Shown in pieces: positions 1 through 9,200 of a stretch of DNA of 64,000 nucleotides (the stretch's first letter is position 1; every line of letters begins with the position of its first letter). The notes under the pieces are model-generated. The model ran no database searches and had not been told where the DNA came from. It was given only the letters and a program-made list of their open reading frames with translations. Origin of the DNA: Lewinellaceae bacterium (GTDB lineage Bacteria > Bacteroidota > Bacteroidia > Chitinophagales > Saprospiraceae); the NCBI GenBank assembly GCA_020636135.1, contig JACJYK010000001.1, positions 1,722,501-1,786,500 on the forward strand, in the 5' to 3' direction. The translations under genes were made by a program, and so were the position numbers.

Positions 1-19
1 GTTGCAATAACAATGAGGT

Positions 20-2068
20 TTAAGAAGACTTTGGTCGGCATAAGACTTGATCAATTATAAAAGCATATTCCAAAGCGGTTTCACGGTGTTTCTCGAATCG
101 GCCAGATGCACCGGAATGACCCGCATCCAAATTTGTATGTAAAACGATGAGATGATCTTCAGTGGTATGGTCCCGCAATTTTGCAACCCATTTGGCCGGT
201 TCCCAGTATTGCACCTGTGAATCGTGCAGCCCTGCCGTTACCAGTAGGGCGGGATAGGGTTTTGTTTCGATATTATCGTAGGGTGAATAGCTTTTCATCA
301 GTTTGTAATATTCTGGTTCCTGTGGGTTTCCCCATTCGTCGTATTCTCCTGTGGTAAGCGGTATGCTGTCATCCAGCATGGTGGTTACTACATCCACAAA
401 TGGCACGGCGGCAACTACAGCGGAAAACAATCCGGGCGCCATATTCATTGCAGCCCCTACGAGCAATCCACCTGCGCTTCCACCCATCGCACCCAGTCCT
501 TCTGCACAGACATAATGCCGGTCTATGAGAGCTTGCCCACAGGCAATGAAGTCTTCAAAGGTATTTCGCTTGGCCTTTAGTTTTCCTTGTTCGTACCAGT
601 TGCGACCCAGCTCCTGTCCCCCACGTATATGAGCAATGGCATATACGAATCCACGATCCAGCAAGCTTAGCCGGGGTATACTAAAATAAGGGTCAATGCT
701 AATGCCATACGACCCATAGCCATAGAGCAGGCCAGGCGATCTGCCGGGTGTCCACAGATCTTTCCGGTAAACCAGGGACACAGGAATGCTTACACCGTCC
801 TTGCCCTGGGCCCAGATGCGTTCCGACTGGTAGTTGGAAGCTTCATAACCTCCGACCACTTCCTGCACTTTAAGTATCTCCTGCTCACCATTATCCAATC
901 GTACATCGATGACGGATGGAGGAGTTACCAATGAGGTGTACTGGACCCTGACTTTTGCAGCATTGAATTCCGGGTTGCGATCGAATTCCACATTCCTGGC
1001 TTCTTCCGGAAATGGTACTGTGAAATAATCCATGGTATTCAAGTCGAAAATACACACTTCCTTGGATGCCCCTGCTCTCGACAGGGTCACCAGGTGATCC
1101 CGGAAAACCTCAACATCATCGAGGTAGCCGGCAGGATCGTGGGGCAGGACCTCCTCCCAGTGAGTCCTGGATGTCCGCTCCACTGGACAACGCATCAATC
1201 TGAAATTTACAGCTTCCCAGTTGGTGCGGATAAAGAAGTGATCCCGGTGATGGTCCAGGCTGTATTCCAGGTGGCGTTGCCTGGGAAGGAACAGATGCCA
1301 TCCTTCCTCCGGGTTTTGCATTTTGAGATAGCGGTATTCATCCGAAACGGTACTTGAACTGCCAATAAAAAGATAATCTTCACTTTTGGACTTCTGTACA
1401 AAAGTGACAAAGGTCTCATCGGCCTCATGGTACACCACCACATCCTGTTCGATGGGTTGGCCCAGGATATGCTTTTTTATAGTACACGGACGCAGTTTGT
1501 CGTCTTTAACCGCGTAGTAGATGGACTGACTATCAGCCGACCAAACGGCATATCCGGAAGTGTTTGGGATGGTATCTGACAGCATTTTACCCACAGACAG
1601 ATCCTTGATACGCAAGGTATAGATGCGGCGACCCTTGGTATCTTCGCCAAAAACATTTTTTTGATTGTCCGGACTGACATTACCCGAACCGGCATGGTAA
1701 TAAGCGTGACCGGCCTGGGCTTCTTCGGAATCCCAAAGCAGTTCTTCGTGATCCTGATTTTGATCAGGCCAGCGCCAGTACTGGGGTTGCTGGGCTCCGG
1801 TGCGATAACGGGTCTGGTACCAATAATGGTTTTTTAAGTAGGGAACTGACTGATCCTCCTGCTTTATCCGTCCGGTGATTTCCTGAAAGATGGTTTCCTG
1901 CAGGACATCCGTATGTTTCAGACGGTACTTGCAATAAGCGTTTTCCGCTTCTAAATAGGCCATAACATCCGGGTCCTTCAGGTCATTCATCCAATAATAC
2001 GGATCAACCCGGGCATCATGATGAATCTCCAGTAATTTGTTGATTTTTTTGGGTGCAGGTGCTTTCAT
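20..2068 (-). CDS. ptrB: Oligopeptidase B (S9A prolyl oligopeptidase family)
   Basis: Serine peptidase that cleaves short peptides, in this family usually after basic residues. The protein is 682 residues from the ATG at 2068, the usual size for oligopeptidase B. A seven-bladed propeller fills roughly residues 70-400 and the alpha/beta hydrolase domain follows. The nucleophile is Ser531 in GGSAGG, with Asp616 in LHDSQVQYW and His651 in DAGHSGASG, so the triad is complete and spaced as in the E. coli enzyme. A TTG two codons upstream (2074) is possible but the ATG is the better start. No signal peptide is visible, so it is probably cytoplasmic. It is transcribed divergently from the MATE gene, with about 60 bases between the starts. 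Prolyl endopeptidase is the alternative name; the triad numbering favours oligopeptidase B. Confidence 0.93.
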   Translation of the reverse strand: MKAPAPKKINKLLEIHHDARVDPYYWMNDLKDPDVMAYLEAENAYCKYRLKHTDVLQETIFQEITGRIKQEDQSVPYLKNHYWYQTRYRTGAQQPQYWRWPDQNQDHEELLWDSEEAQAGHAYYHAGSGNVSPDNQKNVFGEDTKGRRIYTLRIKDLSVGKMLSDTIPNTSGYAVWSADSQSIYYAVKDDKLRPCTIKKHILGQPIEQDVVVYHEADETFVTFVQKSKSEDYLFIGSSSTVSDEYRYLKMQNPEEGWHLFLPRQRHLEYSLDHHRDHFFIRTNWEAVNFRLMRCPVERTSRTHWEEVLPHDPAGYLDDVEVFRDHLVTLSRAGASKEVCIFDLNTMDYFTVPFPEEARNVEFDRNPEFNAAKVRVQYTSLVTPPSVIDVRLDNGEQEILKVQEVVGGYEASNYQSERIWAQGKDGVSIPVSLVYRKDLWTPGRSPGLLYGYGSYGISIDPYFSIPRLSLLDRGFVYAIAHIRGGQELGRNWYEQGKLKAKRNTFEDFIACGQALIDRHYVCAEGLGAMGGSAGGLLVGAAMNMAPGLFSAVVAAVPFVDVVTTMLDDSIPLTTGEYDEWGNPQEPEYYKLMKSYSPYDNIETKPYPALLVTAGLHDSQVQYWEPAKWVAKLRDHTTEDHLIVLHTNLDAGHSGASGRFEKHRETALEYAFIIDQVLCRPKSS

Positions 2069-2127
2069 GTGCAACCAATAAGCTATTTTGACGATTTAAA
2101 TTGTGGCTGTCTGACGGATAAAACTAA

Positions 2128-3480
2128 ATGAATCACCACAGATTACAAACCTCGACTTCACAAATTTTAAAGATATCATTTCCCATCATGCTGGGCAGTG
2201 CAGCACAGAACGTACTTGCACTGGTAGATAGCACATTTCTATACCATTACGATGAAGCTTCTTTCGCGGCAATGGGCTTTATTGGAGTTTTTTACCTGGT
2301 TATAGCCGCCATGGGCTTTTCAATTTCCCGCGGTGGTCAGATATGGATCGCCCGCAAGATGGGAGAGGGAAGTGTCCTGGAAGTTGGCCGGCTTTTTCAG
2401 ACAGTATTTGTCGTTGAAGGATTGGTGGCGCTGTTGTTGTTTGCGATTGTTAAATTGTTTGGACCCTGGATCATTGGTTTATTTATTGACGACCCGCAGT
2501 TGGCATCTTTATGCAATGACTACCTGCAGCCAAGGTCTTACGGTATCTTTTTTTCTTATTTCGGGGTCGCATTGATTGCACTTTATACAGGAATAGCCCG
2601 TACTACCTTTATCCTGGTCAGTACAGTAATCCTGTTTTCCGTGAATACAGTCCTGGACTATCTGTTTGTCTTTGGAGTTGGAGGCGCACCTGAGTTGGGT
2701 ATTGCCGGTGCAGGATGGGCCAGCACCTTTGCAGAGGCCGCAGCATTTGTAAGTTTTATCGTGTATATGATCTTTGACCACAAGATCAAGGATTTCAGGA
2801 TTACTTCGATCCTTCGCTTCGATCCCCGGATGATCTGGCAGATCCTGTCCACCTCAAATCATCTGCTGTGGCAAACTTTTTTTGCCATGGGGAGCTGGGT
2901 CGCATTTTTTGGGATGGTTGAGAATATGGGTCAGCATGCCCTGGCGATTTCAAATCTTGCCCGAATGATCTATCTGGTATTATCGATTCCCTGCTGGGGG
3001 CTGGCTTCGGGAACGAATACCATCGTCAGCCATTTTGTCGGATCCCGAAAGCGCATGGCTGTTAAACCATTGGTGTGGAAGATCATCTGGATCACCTTGA
3101 TTTTGACCTGGATCCTGGCCATTCCTGTCGTTTTCTTTCCAAAGGTGACTCTCTATCCGATACTGGGAAAGTCAGATATGTCCTTATTGGTGCAGGCGCA
3201 GCCTACTTTCTATATGTTGCTTGCAATACTTTCTCTTTTCAGTATAGGTGGTATCTATTTCAATGGATTACTGGGTACGGGCGCCACCGGTCTTGGCCTG
3301 CGAATGCAAGTGGTTGCGACCATTCTGTACCTTATTTTTATTTATGTTGCCATTCATTTTCTGCAATGGCCTATTTACCTGGTCTGGTCGGCTGAATTGT
3401 TGTACTGGGGCTTTTTACTTGGGGTTAGCGCCTATCTTCTGGAGAAGTATCGCTGGACAAATTATGCGCCTTACCAGTAA
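2128..3480 (+). CDS. MATE family efflux transporter
   Basis: A 450-residue polytopic inner-membrane protein with about twelve hydrophobic segments, matching the length and layout of multidrug and toxic compound extrusion proteins. The N-terminal region shows the typical SFPIMLGSAAQNVLALVDS segment and a matching second half begins near residue 235. Such proteins export cationic drugs or metabolites in exchange for Na+ or H+; the substrate cannot be read from the sequence. It stands alone between the divergent oligopeptidase gene and smc. The ATG at 2128 is the only good start. Polysaccharide flippases share the fold, but the N-terminal motif fits MATE better. Confidence 0.9.
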   Translation: MNHHRLQTSTSQILKISFPIMLGSAAQNVLALVDSTFLYHYDEASFAAMGFIGVFYLVIAAMGFSISRGGQIWIARKMGEGSVLEVGRLFQTVFVVEGLVALLLFAIVKLFGPWIIGLFIDDPQLASLCNDYLQPRSYGIFFSYFGVALIALYTGIARTTFILVSTVILFSVNTVLDYLFVFGVGGAPELGIAGAGWASTFAEAAAFVSFIVYMIFDHKIKDFRITSILRFDPRMIWQILSTSNHLLWQTFFAMGSWVAFFGMVENMGQHALAISNLARMIYLVLSIPCWGLASGTNTIVSHFVGSRKRMAVKPLVWKIIWITLILTWILAIPVVFFPKVTLYPILGKSDMSLLVQAQPTFYMLLAILSLFSIGGIYFNGLLGTGATGLGLRMQVVATILYLIFIYVAIHFLQWPIYLVWSAELLYWGFLLGVSAYLLEKYRWTNYAPYQ

Positions 3481-3531
3481 CATGACCTGAAGTCATCAGG
3501 TAAGCATCTATATCTCGCTGACCCAGTATAT

Positions 3532-3539
3532 TACATTTG
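3532..3539 (+). promoter_or_regulatory. Candidate -7 box upstream of smc
   Basis: TACATTTG matches the Bacteroidota sigma-A -7 consensus TAnnTTTG. It lies 119 bases before the smc ATG. No clear -33 TTG sits at the right distance, so this is a weaker candidate than the box at 3645. Confidence 0.3.
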
Positions 3540-3644
3540 ATAGAAATCATTCACGTATCCTTTGTGAACCTAATGCACTGGTAGTGAGCCTGCTATTTGG
3601 TTTACCTGGCCACGTATCACGATAATTAATATGAATAAAAAGCA

Positions 3645-3652
3645 TATTTTTG
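3645..3652 (+). promoter_or_regulatory. Candidate -7 box directly before smc start
   Basis: TATTTTTG fits TAnnTTTG exactly and ends six bases before the ATG at 3659. If it is used, transcription would begin at or within a base or two of the start codon, giving a leaderless mRNA. It also overlaps the TTG at 3650, which argues against that TTG as the real start. Confidence 0.4.
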
Positions 3653-3658
3653 CCCCCT

Positions 3659-6600
3659 ATGCGACTTACACGAATCGACATTAAGGGGTTTAAGAGCTTC
3701 GCTATGGATACTGTCCTGCACTTCAATGAGCAGGTAGTGGGTGTGGTTGGGCCAAATGGATCCGGGAAGTCCAATATTGTGGATGCCATCCGATGGGTCC
3801 TGGGAGAGCAAAAGAGCTCGGAGCTGCGTCTGGATAAGATGTCCGATGTGCTGTTCAATGGAACCAAAAAACGTAAATCCAGCGGATTGGCAACTGTGGG
3901 CATAACCTTTGAAAATGATCGCAGCCTGATTGCCTCAGAATACCAGAGTATTACCATTTCCAGAACGTTGTACCGGACCGGTGAAAGTCAATATCAGATA
4001 AACGGAGTCACCTGCCGACTTAAGGACATACAGAACATACTTCAGGATACCGGCATCGGCTCCAATACCTATGCTATTATAGCCCTTGGTATGGTTGACG
4101 ACATCCTGCAGGATAAGGATCAGTCCCGCCGTCGCATGTTTGAACAATCTGCCGGTATATCCAAATACAAAAAGCGGAAGCATGAGACCATGCTGAAGCT
4201 TAAGAGCACCGAAGCGGATCTGGACCGGGTTGAAGATCTGCTTTATGAAATAGAACAAAATCTGAAGACCCTCGAGCGTCAGGCGAAGCGCACGCAACGC
4301 TATTTTGACCTCAAGCAGGAATATAAGATCATCTCTATCCAGCTGACCCACATTCGCAGTAAAGCATTACGTGCTTCGTATGAGGCACTCGCAGGCCAGA
4401 TTACCACACAGGAGGATAAATTGCGGCAGGAACAGGTTGCTGAAGCGACCCTCACCGCTCAACTTGAGCAGATCAAGAAAGATCATCTTGATCAGGAAGT
4501 ATCAGTATCCACCCTGCAACGGTCATTAAACCAGACCGTCCATCAGATCCGAACACTGGAGAACCAGAAAAAACTGGATGAACAGCAGTTGACATTCAAA
4601 ACTCAAAATGTCGACCGTCTTACTCAGCAAGTGGCAACCCACCGCGAACGGGCTTCTCAGTTGGAGGAGAGTGCTACTTCACTCCAATCACGAATTTTCA
4701 GGGCCGATGAAGACTCGGGAAGTTTAAAGTCTACGCTTGACGCAGCCGAGCAAAATAAAAATGACGTATTTAATGCTTATGGGGCCGCAAAGGAGGATGT
4801 GGAACAGCTTAAGCAGGCATTCCAGGTTAAAGAACGGCAGGTTTTTGAATTGGAGAAAAAGATTGCCGTAGATGAAAACCAGTTGGGACTGTTACTTAAT
4901 CAGGTAGAACAATACCAGACCCAGCAGATGTACAAAGTCCAGCAACTGGAGCAATATCAAAAGGACGATGAGGAACTAGCTGTTGTGATGACTAACCGTG
5001 CGGAAGCGTTAAAAGCCGCGCGCGAACTGGAAACCAAACTCAAGAACCAGGTAAGTAAGCTGAAGGATAATAAAGAAAAGGTTCGTGATGATCTCCAAAA
5101 GGTCCTCCGGTCTCTGGATGCAAAAGGAAATGAATACGAATTGTTAAAGAGCCTGGTAGATAATCTGGAAGGTTTTCCCGAATCCATACAGTTTCTCCAC
5201 AAGGCAAAACAATGGTCCCACAAATCACCGCTCCTCTCGGACGTGATCTATTGCGAGGAGAAACACCGGGTCATCATCGAACAGTATCTGGACCAATACC
5301 TCAATTATTTTATTGTACCTCATAAAACCGATGCACTCCAAGCCATCCACCTGCTTGCAGACAGTCAGAAAGGAAAGGCTAACTTCTTCATATTAGACGC
5401 TTTCCAGAACCCGGAGCCCGACCAGGTGGTCCACCCAGGTATGACTCCGGTATGGAAACAAATCGAAGTGGAGCCACAGTATCAGGGGCTATTGTATTAC
5501 CTGTTTGACCAGGTCTATTTCCTGGATCCGGGCTATGAAGATTACCTTCACGACCCAGCATTTGCCGGTTTTACCTTCCTGAGTACGGATGGCAAAATAG
5601 TTTCACGTCGTCAGCATGTATTGACGGGGGGATCGATTGGCTTGTTTGAAGGCAAAAAAATTGGCCGCAAGAAGAACCTGGAAAAGCTGCAGAAAACCAT
5701 TTCCAAGCTGCAAACCGAAAAGTCTGATCTCGAATACCAACTCGCCCGGTTTGAAGCCGAGATCAAGCACACAGATACCACCGAAGCCACTCAGGATATC
5801 CAGGATCTTGAAAAGGAAATGCAGCAATATCAGCATCGCAAGGTTCAGGTTGAGGCTCGTCTGAACAATGAAAAGGAACAGATCGCCCAGCTGGAACACA
5901 ATGTACAGCAGGCCAGGACAAAGATTCAGGCGATCAGGGACCATCAGGGTGATGATCAGGAGCAACTTAATCAGTTACGCCAAACCATACAGGAAGCCAA
6001 TAAAGCTTTAGCCGAACGGGGCGAGGCCTATGAGAAACTGGTTGAAGTGTACAATCAGAAGCTCCAGGCATACAATGAGAAACGCATCGAATTCATCCAG
6101 CAGGAAAATACCGTCAAGGCACTGCAAAGTCAGATGGATTTTAATGCCACCCAGCTGAAAGAATTAAAAATTGAGATCGAGTCAAAGGAACTTCAAATTG
6201 CCACTGATCAGTCCGATATCGCCAGGTTGAGAAACCAAATTGAGGAAGCTGAAAGCAATCTGGTCGAAGCTTATGGTGAGAAGAAACTGCAGGAATCCGA
6301 CCTGACCGGAGTAGAAGAAGGATATTTTAAGGTTCGCGGAGAAATCCATGACCTGGAAGAACAAATCAAAATCCGGAGCCGGAACTTCGCGCAGGCCAAC
6401 CAGTTGTTGAATGAGTTGAAGGAAAAAAGGACCGACTTGAAGTACCAACTCAATGGTCTATTTGACCGGCTGCGCATTGAGTTCAACGTTACGGAAGAAG
6501 AGTTGAAACATGTGGAGGTGGATGAAGCTGAGTTGCCATCCATCGAGACGCTGGACGAGAAGGTGCAACAGATGAAGCGCAGGCTTGAAGGCTTTGGAGA

Positions 6601-7225
6601 GATCAATCCCATGGCGGTTGAGGCTTTCAATGAAATGAAAGAGCGTTACGATCACATCTTCGGACAACGCGCAGACATTTTGGAAGCCAGGGACTCACTG
6701 ATGGATACCATCCAGGAAATTGAGACTACAGCCACCAACCAATTCCTTGAAGCATTTAACCAGGTCCGGGACAACTTCATCGAAGTATTCCGAAGCCTGT
6801 TCTCGGAAGATGACACGTGTGATCTGATATTGACTGAGCCTGAAAATCCGCTGGAGTCCGGAATCGAGATCATTGCCAAGCCCAAGGGTAAACGTCCGTT
6901 GACCCTCAACCAGCTGTCCGGTGGCGAAAAAACCCTGACTGCTATTGCACTGTTATTTGCAATGTACCTGCTCAAACCTGCTCCCTTCTGTATTTTTGAT
7001 GAAGTGGATGCTCCATTGGATGATTCCAACATTGAAAAATTCAATCGTATCATCAAGAATTTTTCTGCACAATCCCAGTTTATCATTGTCACCCACAATA
7101 AACTGACCATGGCTGCCATGGATGTCATTTACGGCGTTTATATGGAAGAGCAGGGCGTGTCCAATGTAAGCCCGGTTGACTTTCGTGCGTACGATCACCT
7201 TTCTTTACTGGAGGTGCAAAATTAA
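3659..7225 (+). CDS. smc: Chromosome segregation protein SMC
   Basis: Structural maintenance of chromosomes ATPase, 1188 residues, which dimerises and works with kleisin partners to compact and segregate DNA. The Walker A motif GPNGSGKSN lies near residues 32-40. Two long coiled coils flank a hinge at roughly residues 515-690, and the head closes with the signature LSGGEKT near 1085 and Walker B FCIFDEVDAPLDD near 1115. The length is normal and nothing is missing. The ATG at 3659 (MRLTRIDIKGFKSF) fits the conserved SMC N-terminus; a TTG at 3650 would add only three residues. scpA and scpB are not nearby. It is probably monocistronic. Confidence 0.97.
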   Translation: MRLTRIDIKGFKSFAMDTVLHFNEQVVGVVGPNGSGKSNIVDAIRWVLGEQKSSELRLDKMSDVLFNGTKKRKSSGLATVGITFENDRSLIASEYQSITISRTLYRTGESQYQINGVTCRLKDIQNILQDTGIGSNTYAIIALGMVDDILQDKDQSRRRMFEQSAGISKYKKRKHETMLKLKSTEADLDRVEDLLYEIEQNLKTLERQAKRTQRYFDLKQEYKIISIQLTHIRSKALRASYEALAGQITTQEDKLRQEQVAEATLTAQLEQIKKDHLDQEVSVSTLQRSLNQTVHQIRTLENQKKLDEQQLTFKTQNVDRLTQQVATHRERASQLEESATSLQSRIFRADEDSGSLKSTLDAAEQNKNDVFNAYGAAKEDVEQLKQAFQVKERQVFELEKKIAVDENQLGLLLNQVEQYQTQQMYKVQQLEQYQKDDEELAVVMTNRAEALKAARELETKLKNQVSKLKDNKEKVRDDLQKVLRSLDAKGNEYELLKSLVDNLEGFPESIQFLHKAKQWSHKSPLLSDVIYCEEKHRVIIEQYLDQYLNYFIVPHKTDALQAIHLLADSQKGKANFFILDAFQNPEPDQVVHPGMTPVWKQIEVEPQYQGLLYYLFDQVYFLDPGYEDYLHDPAFAGFTFLSTDGKIVSRRQHVLTGGSIGLFEGKKIGRKKNLEKLQKTISKLQTEKSDLEYQLARFEAEIKHTDTTEATQDIQDLEKEMQQYQHRKVQVEARLNNEKEQIAQLEHNVQQARTKIQAIRDHQGDDQEQLNQLRQTIQEANKALAERGEAYEKLVEVYNQKLQAYNEKRIEFIQQENTVKALQSQMDFNATQLKELKIEIESKELQIATDQSDIARLRNQIEEAESNLVEAYGEKKLQESDLTGVEEGYFKVRGEIHDLEEQIKIRSRNFAQANQLLNELKEKRTDLKYQLNGLFDRLRIEFNVTEEELKHVEVDEAELPSIETLDEKVQQMKRRLEGFGEINPMAVEAFNEMKERYDHIFGQRADILEARDSLMDTIQEIETTATNQFLEAFNQVRDNFIEVFRSLFSEDDTCDLILTEPENPLESGIEIIAKPKGKRPLTLNQLSGGEKTLTAIALLFAMYLLKPAPFCIFDEVDAPLDDSNIEKFNRIIKNFSAQSQFIIVTHNKLTMAAMDVIYGVYMEEQGVSNVSPVDFRAYDHLSLLEVQN

Positions 7226-7252
7226 CTAAGGAATAATTTGGTGGGTTTGAGC

Positions 7253-7287
7253 AAAAAAAACGGCATGTCGGTTAAGAACATGCCGTT
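7253..7287 (-). terminator. Candidate intrinsic terminator, minus orientation
   Basis: AACGGCATGT (7259-7268) pairs with ACATGCCGTT (7278-7287) across a nine-base loop, a perfect 10-base stem. The run of eight A at 7253-7260 becomes a U tract after the stem only on the minus strand. It could end tyrS transcripts or an RNA made from the intergenic stretch. On the plus strand only UU follows, so it would be weak for smc. Confidence 0.55.
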
Positions 7288-7511
7288 GACGAACCAATAT
7301 ATGTACCAAGATGCAAGTTAATGCGTGACTATATGAGAAGAAAACGTAATGCTTGTGCACTTATTATTTCCTCCGGTTATTTTTCTCAAAAAAAAGCTGC
7401 AAAGTACACCGGAAAGGGAACGAATGAAGTACAACAAAAAACCAGTGTAACAAGAAAGGCAACGAATTATCCATCGGTCTCGGGAAAATACCCTTGTATG
7501 TACATCAGGCA

Positions 7512-7550
7512 AAGCCGTACGTAGTGGGGGGACTACGTACTACACGGCTT
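7512..7550. repeat. Bulged inverted repeat in smc-tyrS gap
   Basis: AAGCCGT (7512-7518) pairs with ACGGCTT (7544-7550), and ACGTAGT (7519-7525) pairs with ACTACGT (7532-7538). The loop is six G on the plus strand. ACTAC at 7539-7543 is a five-base bulge that duplicates 7532-7536. The strength of the fold suggests an RNA element or a protein site; function unknown. Confidence 0.45.
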
Positions 7551-7816
7551 AGAAAATTTAACGCCCAAAGAGTATATTTTCCATCGATTCTCGGTATTGT
7601 CAAGACCATAATAGGAAAGTAGTCGATGTACTTTGCCAGCTATAGATATATGCTGCATCACATTTGACACAGGATTTGAAATTGGTCAAATTGGAAATCG
7701 GGTATGTAAATACCTCGAATAGGAATGCTTCACGGGAATTATAAAAGGAAGGATGTTACATATTAAATGAGAAAAGAAGCCCTTTATTGTCTGTCAGCCA
7801 AAAAAAATTGAAAAAT

Positions 7817-9079
7817 TTAACCCTTGAGGGCAAATTTGGTCTTTTTCCCGTTTTCTATCAGCATATAATGGCCATGCAGCCACTGGTCTGATTGAATTTC
7901 TGCATCGATGGAGGTCACTTTCAACTTGTTGATCGCCAATGCATTACCCTGGATGGCCCGGCGAACATCACTTTTAGAAGGCATCAATCCGGTCACATCC
8001 GTGAGAAAATCGATGACACTCATCGAGGTTTGGGGGGAATCCAGAATTTTGGATGGAATTTCAGCGATAATCTTATCCCATTTGGCAGGAGACATGGATT
8101 CCAGGTAAGCCAGGTCCAAACGGTTGTTGAATAATATTTCAGATACCGTCACAGCCGCATCATAATTTTCCTGGCCATGGATACGAATGGTCAACTCTTC
8201 AGCAAGCTGCCGTTTCAACTCATTCGGATTATTGGCAAACTGGCTTTCCAGGGCTTCAACCTCCACCTTTGATTTCAGCGAAAAATATCGAAAGAACTTG
8301 GGCAGGTCCCGGTCGTCGGCGTTGATCCAAAACTGGAAAAACTTATAGGGAGAGGTTAGATTGGGATCCAGCCAGATGTTGCCCGCCTCGGATTTGCCAA
8401 ACTTTTTACCGTCAGCTTTGGTCAGTAGCGGTGTGGTGAGGGCATATGCTTTTCCATCAGCCATGCGACGGATAAATTCGGTCCCGCTGGTGATGTTACC
8501 CCACTGGTCCGATCCCCCCATCTGAAGGACACAGGCATTCTGCTCATAGAGGCACAGGAAATCATAAGCCTGAAGCAACTGATAACTGAATTCGGTAAAT
8601 GACATCCCAGTGTCCAGACGATTTTTCACCGAATCCTTAGCCAGCATATAGTTGATCGTCAGGTGTTTACCTACATTCCGAAGAAAGTCTAGCACATTCA
8701 TCGAGCGGTAAAAGTCCAGGTTATTGACAAAAACCGCCGGGTTGGTACTGGTTTCGAAATCCAGCATTTGCCTGAATTGATCTTGCTGGAACTCAAGATT
8801 GCGATCCAGTTCTTCCGTACTTTTTAATTCACGCTCCTTGTCTTTCCCGCTGGGGTCTCCGATCCGACCGGTTGCTCCTCCCATCAATACGATGGGTTGA
8901 TGACCAGACTGCTGGAAAAGCTTCAGGATCATCACTTGTACGTAATTGCCAATGGTGAGGGATGGGGCGGTAGGGTCAAACCCGATATAGGCTGTTGTTT
9001 TATTGTTCAGGACCTCTTCCAATCCCGGGGTCATGTCCTGGAGCATACCCCTCCACTGCAATTCTTCCAGAAAGTTCAT
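7817..9079 (-). CDS. tyrS: Tyrosyl-tRNA synthetase
   Basis: Charges tRNA-Tyr with tyrosine. The 420-residue class I synthetase has the HIGH-equivalent segment PTAPSLTIGNY near residue 38, the tyrosine-pocket region with QMGGSDQWGN, and the KMSKS-equivalent KKFGKSEAG near residue 230. A C-terminal S4-like RNA-binding region closes the protein. The ATG at 9079 is preferred over the GTG at 9082; a TAnnTTTG box ends 24 bases before it. It is probably transcribed alone. Confidence 0.97.
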   Translation of the reverse strand: MNFLEELQWRGMLQDMTPGLEEVLNNKTTAYIGFDPTAPSLTIGNYVQVMILKLFQQSGHQPIVLMGGATGRIGDPSGKDKERELKSTEELDRNLEFQQDQFRQMLDFETSTNPAVFVNNLDFYRSMNVLDFLRNVGKHLTINYMLAKDSVKNRLDTGMSFTEFSYQLLQAYDFLCLYEQNACVLQMGGSDQWGNITSGTEFIRRMADGKAYALTTPLLTKADGKKFGKSEAGNIWLDPNLTSPYKFFQFWINADDRDLPKFFRYFSLKSKVEVEALESQFANNPNELKRQLAEELTIRIHGQENYDAAVTVSEILFNNRLDLAYLESMSPAKWDKIIAEIPSKILDSPQTSMSVIDFLTDVTGLMPSKSDVRRAIQGNALAINKLKVTSIDAEIQSDQWLHGHYMLIENGKKTKFALKG

Positions 9080-9103
9080 CACTGGCTATTTTTTATTAAG
9101 GTG

Positions 9104-9111
9104 CAAAAATA
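9104..9111 (-). promoter_or_regulatory. Candidate -7 box of tyrS
   Basis: On the minus strand the sequence reads TATTTTTG, an exact TAnnTTTG match, ending 24 bases before the tyrS ATG. Boxes before the 22041 gene, the DUF1573 gene and mqnE have nearly the same spacing. Confidence 0.55.
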
Positions 9112-9200
9112 TCATTCTTCCCCTGAAACCAGCAATGTGAAGTTGTCTTTACCCGAATATACCGTCCGTCTAATGTGAAAAAAATGCCGTTCTTTGGGAT

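Larger units (their letters stand above)
7226..7816. other. 591-base intergenic stretch between smc and tyrS
   Basis: No convincing gene is seen here. Short open frames of about 65 codons on both strands (near 7318-7524) have no recognisable product and cover each other. Two structured elements are present: a hairpin at 7259-7287 and a bulged hairpin at 7512-7550, listed separately. A minus-strand transcript reading out of tyrS or starting inside this stretch could end at the 7259 hairpin, so an untranslated RNA or long 3' leader of tyrS is possible. Confidence 0.5.

Noticed and set aside
3650..3658. TTG start for smc
   Set aside because: The ATG at 3659 gives the conserved SMC N-terminus, and the TTG overlaps a promoter-like box.
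3935..7198. Several long antisense frames across smc
   Set aside because: Shadows of the coiled-coil codon pattern; the sense protein has all SMC motifs.
7318..7524. Two opposing frames of about 65 codons in the smc-tyrS gap
   Set aside because: They overlap each other, lack any recognised domain and contain unusual residue composition.
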